NCBI GenBank assembly: GCA_023388515.1
Contig: JAEWGD010000039.1
Coordinates: 1 to 27,279, forward strand
Source of the DNA: Bacillota bacterium
GTDB lineage: Bacteria; Bacillota; Clostridia; Oscillospirales; Ruminococcaceae
Direction: 5' to 3'
Length of the DNA stretch: 27,279 nt
Below the pieces are notes generated by a model. The model was given only the letters and a program-made list of their open reading frames with translations. It searched no databases and was not told where the DNA came from. Shown piece after piece: positions 25,553 through 27,279 of the stretch; within the stretch, counting starts at the first letter, position 1, and every line of letters starts with the position of its first letter. The translations under genes were made by a program, and so were the position numbers.

Positions 25553-26850
25553 TTCTTTACCCTCTTGCTAATTCCTAGAAACTTAAATCCTATATTTGCT
25601 CCCAAAAGTATAAAAACATATGGCTTTTTTCGCCATGCAGAACGAAATGTTCGCTTAAAAACTCTACGCCATTTAAAAGTATCTTTCCACACATCTCTAT
25701 AAACTTCCTCAAGCCTTTCAGCTGTCATATTACTCGGCTGAAAAACTGCATAATGCTGATTATATCTGCTCCAATCCTCCGTTATAATTCTTCCTGCTTT
25801 CTTATAATCCTCATAAAACTCCGTACCTGGATAAGGTGTAAGTATCGCAAAACGGCATAAATCAAGTCCAAGATAGTCAATCTGTTCTGGAAGTGTTCGC
25901 AATTCCTCCTCTGTATCATGGTCAAAACCAAGCACAAAACAACCATTTACTACTATCCCATGCGAATGTATGTTGTCAATAATTTCCTTATAATTATCAG
26001 GCTTGTTAATCCGTTTTGTAGCTGTAGCAAGCGATTGAACATTAATTGACTCAAAACCAATAAGAACAGCTCTGCACCCACTTTCATATGCCAACTTCAT
26101 TAACTCCTCATCATAACCAAAGTCGGCTGTCGCATCAGCTGCCCAAAGTATTTTCAACGGTTTTATTGCATTCATCAACGAAATTGCATATTCACGATTA
26201 ACAAAAAAATTCGGGTCATAAAAAACCACCATCTTTGAGTTCAGCTCTTTAAGCTCGTTAACAACATGGTCAACAGGTCTTGGATTGCTTTTCCACATCG
26301 TTCTCATTGAGCAATATTTACAGGAATTATTACAGCCCCTGTTCGCAATTACCGCTGGTATTTTAAGTTTCTTTTTTTCAGTAATTTTATCCCTTGCAGG
26401 TATCGGGTATTCTGCTGAACATATGTCTGCATTTTTATAAAAGCTTTTCGGGTTTCCATTTTTAAAATCCTCAATAAACTGTGGGATTGAAGTTTCAGCA
26501 GGTCCTGAAATAACGGTGTCGCAATGTTCAGCAACTTCATCGGGCAGGGCAGTTGCATGATAACCACCACAGACTGTATAAGAACCACGCTGTTTGAATT
26601 CCTTGCAGTGCTTGTACGCTGTTAGGCTTGAAGATGTTTCAAAGGAGATAAGGACTAGGTCGTATTTTTCTTTATCATAGAACACTTGTTGGGAGTTTTC
26701 ATCGACAACGTCAATTTTGCTGAAAGCTCCCTCAGGTATCAATGAATATATTGTTGAAAGTGTTAGCGACGGATAAGAGAGTAGGTTTGAAAAGCGTCCA
26801 CGATAGGATTGTTCTTTTTCGTTCCATGAATGTATCATTAGCATTTTCAT
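25549..26850 (-). CDS. B12-binding-type radical SAM protein, type II, first gene of the operon
   Basis: 433 residues from ATG at 26850. Longer in-frame starts exist (ATG 26856, GTG 26862), but AAAGGTGG overlaps the GTG and lies 8 nt before ATG 26850, which is therefore preferred. The B12-binding-like domain (about 1-125) has YPSLTLSTIYSLIPEG, ISFETSSSLTAYKHCKEF and GGYHATALPDEV. The cluster motif is Cys173, 177 and 180 (GCNNSCKYC). FYDPNFFVNREYAISLM replaces the FVDDN motif of type I; the type II paralogue at 19350-20684 has FPDVN there. LIGFESINVQSLATATKR and CFVLGFDHDTEE follow. The C-terminus is strongly basic (KRVKK end) with a hydrophobic PYVFILLGANIGFKFLG stretch, so membrane association is possible. 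A good promoter lies at 26890-26918. Confidence 0.87.
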   Translation of the reverse strand: MKMLMIHSWNEKEQSYRGRFSNLLSYPSLTLSTIYSLIPEGAFSKIDVVDENSQQVFYDKEKYDLVLISFETSSSLTAYKHCKEFKQRGSYTVCGGYHATALPDEVAEHCDTVISGPAETSIPQFIEDFKNGNPKSFYKNADICSAEYPIPARDKITEKKKLKIPAVIANRGCNNSCKYCSMRTMWKSNPRPVDHVVNELKELNSKMVVFYDPNFFVNREYAISLMNAIKPLKILWAADATADFGYDEELMKLAYESGCRAVLIGFESINVQSLATATKRINKPDNYKEIIDNIHSHGIVVNGCFVLGFDHDTEEELRTLPEQIDYLGLDLCRFAILTPYPGTEFYEDYKKAGRIITEDWSRYNQHYAVFQPSNMTAERLEEVYRDVWKDTFKWRRVFKRTFRSAWRKKPYVFILLGANIGFKFLGISKRVKK

Positions 26851-26889
26851 ATTCATTGCCACCTTTATTTTGATAGTTATTTTATTTTT

Positions 26890-26918
26890 ATTATAGCATG
26901 TTAGTATATAAAAGGCAA
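26890..26918 (-). promoter_or_regulatory. Sigma-A promoter of the eight-gene radical SAM operon
   Basis: On the minus strand TTGCCT (26918-26913) and TATAAT (26895-26890) are exactly 17 bp apart. The leader would be about 30-35 nt and contains the AAAGGTGG ribosome binding site. All eight genes downstream are overlapping or at most 12 nt apart, with no internal terminator seen, so one transcript is likely. Confidence 0.75.
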
Positions 26919-26954
26919 TTTTATTCTACGTTTTCTTCTTGGTTTAGTGAAATG

Positions 26955-27168
26955 TTGTTCTTGTTTTCTTTGTTGTCATTGAATATGGTTTTGCTTGTTT
27001 ATTTTAGTGAAATGTTGTTCTTGTTCGCCTTGTTGTCATTCAATCTACTTTCCGTATTGTTAAATCTAGTTGTGGGTGTTCATTTCTTTGTGCGTACAAA
27101 GAAACGAACCAAAGAAAAACGCAACTCAACGCCGTTGAGGCTTGGCACGCTCAACCAAAATCAAAGAA
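26955..27168. repeat. Dispersed repeat copy B, upstream of the radical SAM operon
   Basis: Same family and orientation as copy A. The core 27077-27168 is 88 of 92 identical to 16771-16862, and it includes the palindrome at 27078-27109. To its left a unit of about 60 bp beginning TTTAGTGAAATGTTGTTCTT occurs twice in tandem (about 26943 and 27003). Unlike copy A it has no matching inverted arm on the right. A 93-codon open frame across it is best read as a by-product of the repeat. Confidence 0.75.
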
Positions 27169-27279
27169 GTTCGCTTTGATTTTGGGTCGCTACCTTGATT
27201 GTGTGCTTTCCCGTCGCATTTACTATGCTTAGGAGGCGATTTTTATGTGCGACGAAAAAGCGATTTAGGATTGTTCTGG
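27169..27279. other. Right-edge segment with a strong ribosome binding site and a very short ORF
   Basis: AGGAGG (27231-27236) is followed by ATG at 27245 and a seven-codon ORF, MCDEKAI, ending at 27268. Inverted arms CGTCGCA (27212-27218) and TGCGACG (27248-27254) enclose the ribosome binding site and start. This may be a leader peptide or the start of a decayed gene. The window ends too soon to tell. Confidence 0.3.

Noticed and set aside
18010..26850. Classical DxHxxG cobalamin-binding motif in the radical SAM proteins
   Set aside because: Looked for in all five proteins and not found. B12 binding is assigned from the overall N-terminal fold pattern and similarity to families known to bind B12 without this motif.
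26898..27179. 93-codon plus-strand ORF (start MLVYKRQF)
   Set aside because: It spans repeat copy B, its protein repeat (FSEMLFLF twice) mirrors the DNA sub-repeat, and it has no ribosome binding site. It is a by-product of the repeat.

Overview
The window looks like a low-GC, spore-forming, cellulosome-bearing Clostridia chromosome, most likely a Ruminococcus-like Oscillospiraceae. The grounds are cohesin and dockerin modules, Thr/Pro-rich linkers, a GerA-type germination operon, strong AGGAGG-type ribosome binding sites and AT-rich intergenic DNA. The species cannot be named from the sequence.

Layout. (1) 1-5534, minus strand, cellulosome structure: a secreted dockerin protein with a helical-repeat stalk (2802-5534), a cohesin-plus-dockerin adaptor scaffoldin resembling ScaC of R. 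flavefaciens (1345-2340), and the start of a larger cohesin scaffoldin that runs off the left edge (1-1266). (2) 6170-9761, plus strand: a complete three-gene GerA/GerB/GerC-family germinant receptor operon ending in an intrinsic terminator. (3) 9927-16398, hemicellulose degradation: an AraC-family regulator divergent from a GH30-CBM22-dockerin-CE1 xylanase/esterase, and a convergent GH43-CBM22-dockerin enzyme with an apparently structured mRNA leader. The dockerin enzymes would dock onto cohesins like those of region 1. (4) 16983-26850, minus strand: a tight eight-gene operon with five B12-binding-type radical SAM proteins, one GH3-family (plant acyl acid-amido synthetase type) adenylating enzyme and two GNAT-like proteins, driven by a good sigma-A promoter at 26890-26918. 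(5) Two copies of a dispersed repeat, at about 16644-16950 and 26955-27168, bracket this operon together with its promoter.

The best candidate for an undescribed system is region 4. The five radical SAM proteins fall into two sequence types, arranged as II-I-I-GNAT-GH3 followed by II-I-GNAT, as if a small module had been duplicated. A pathway that activates a carboxylic acid, joins it to an amine or transfers an acyl group, and alters unreactive carbons (for example methylation or C-C coupling of a lipid chain) would fit. That is inference: I do not recognise the gene set as a characterised pathway.

No rRNA, tRNA or CRISPR array was seen.
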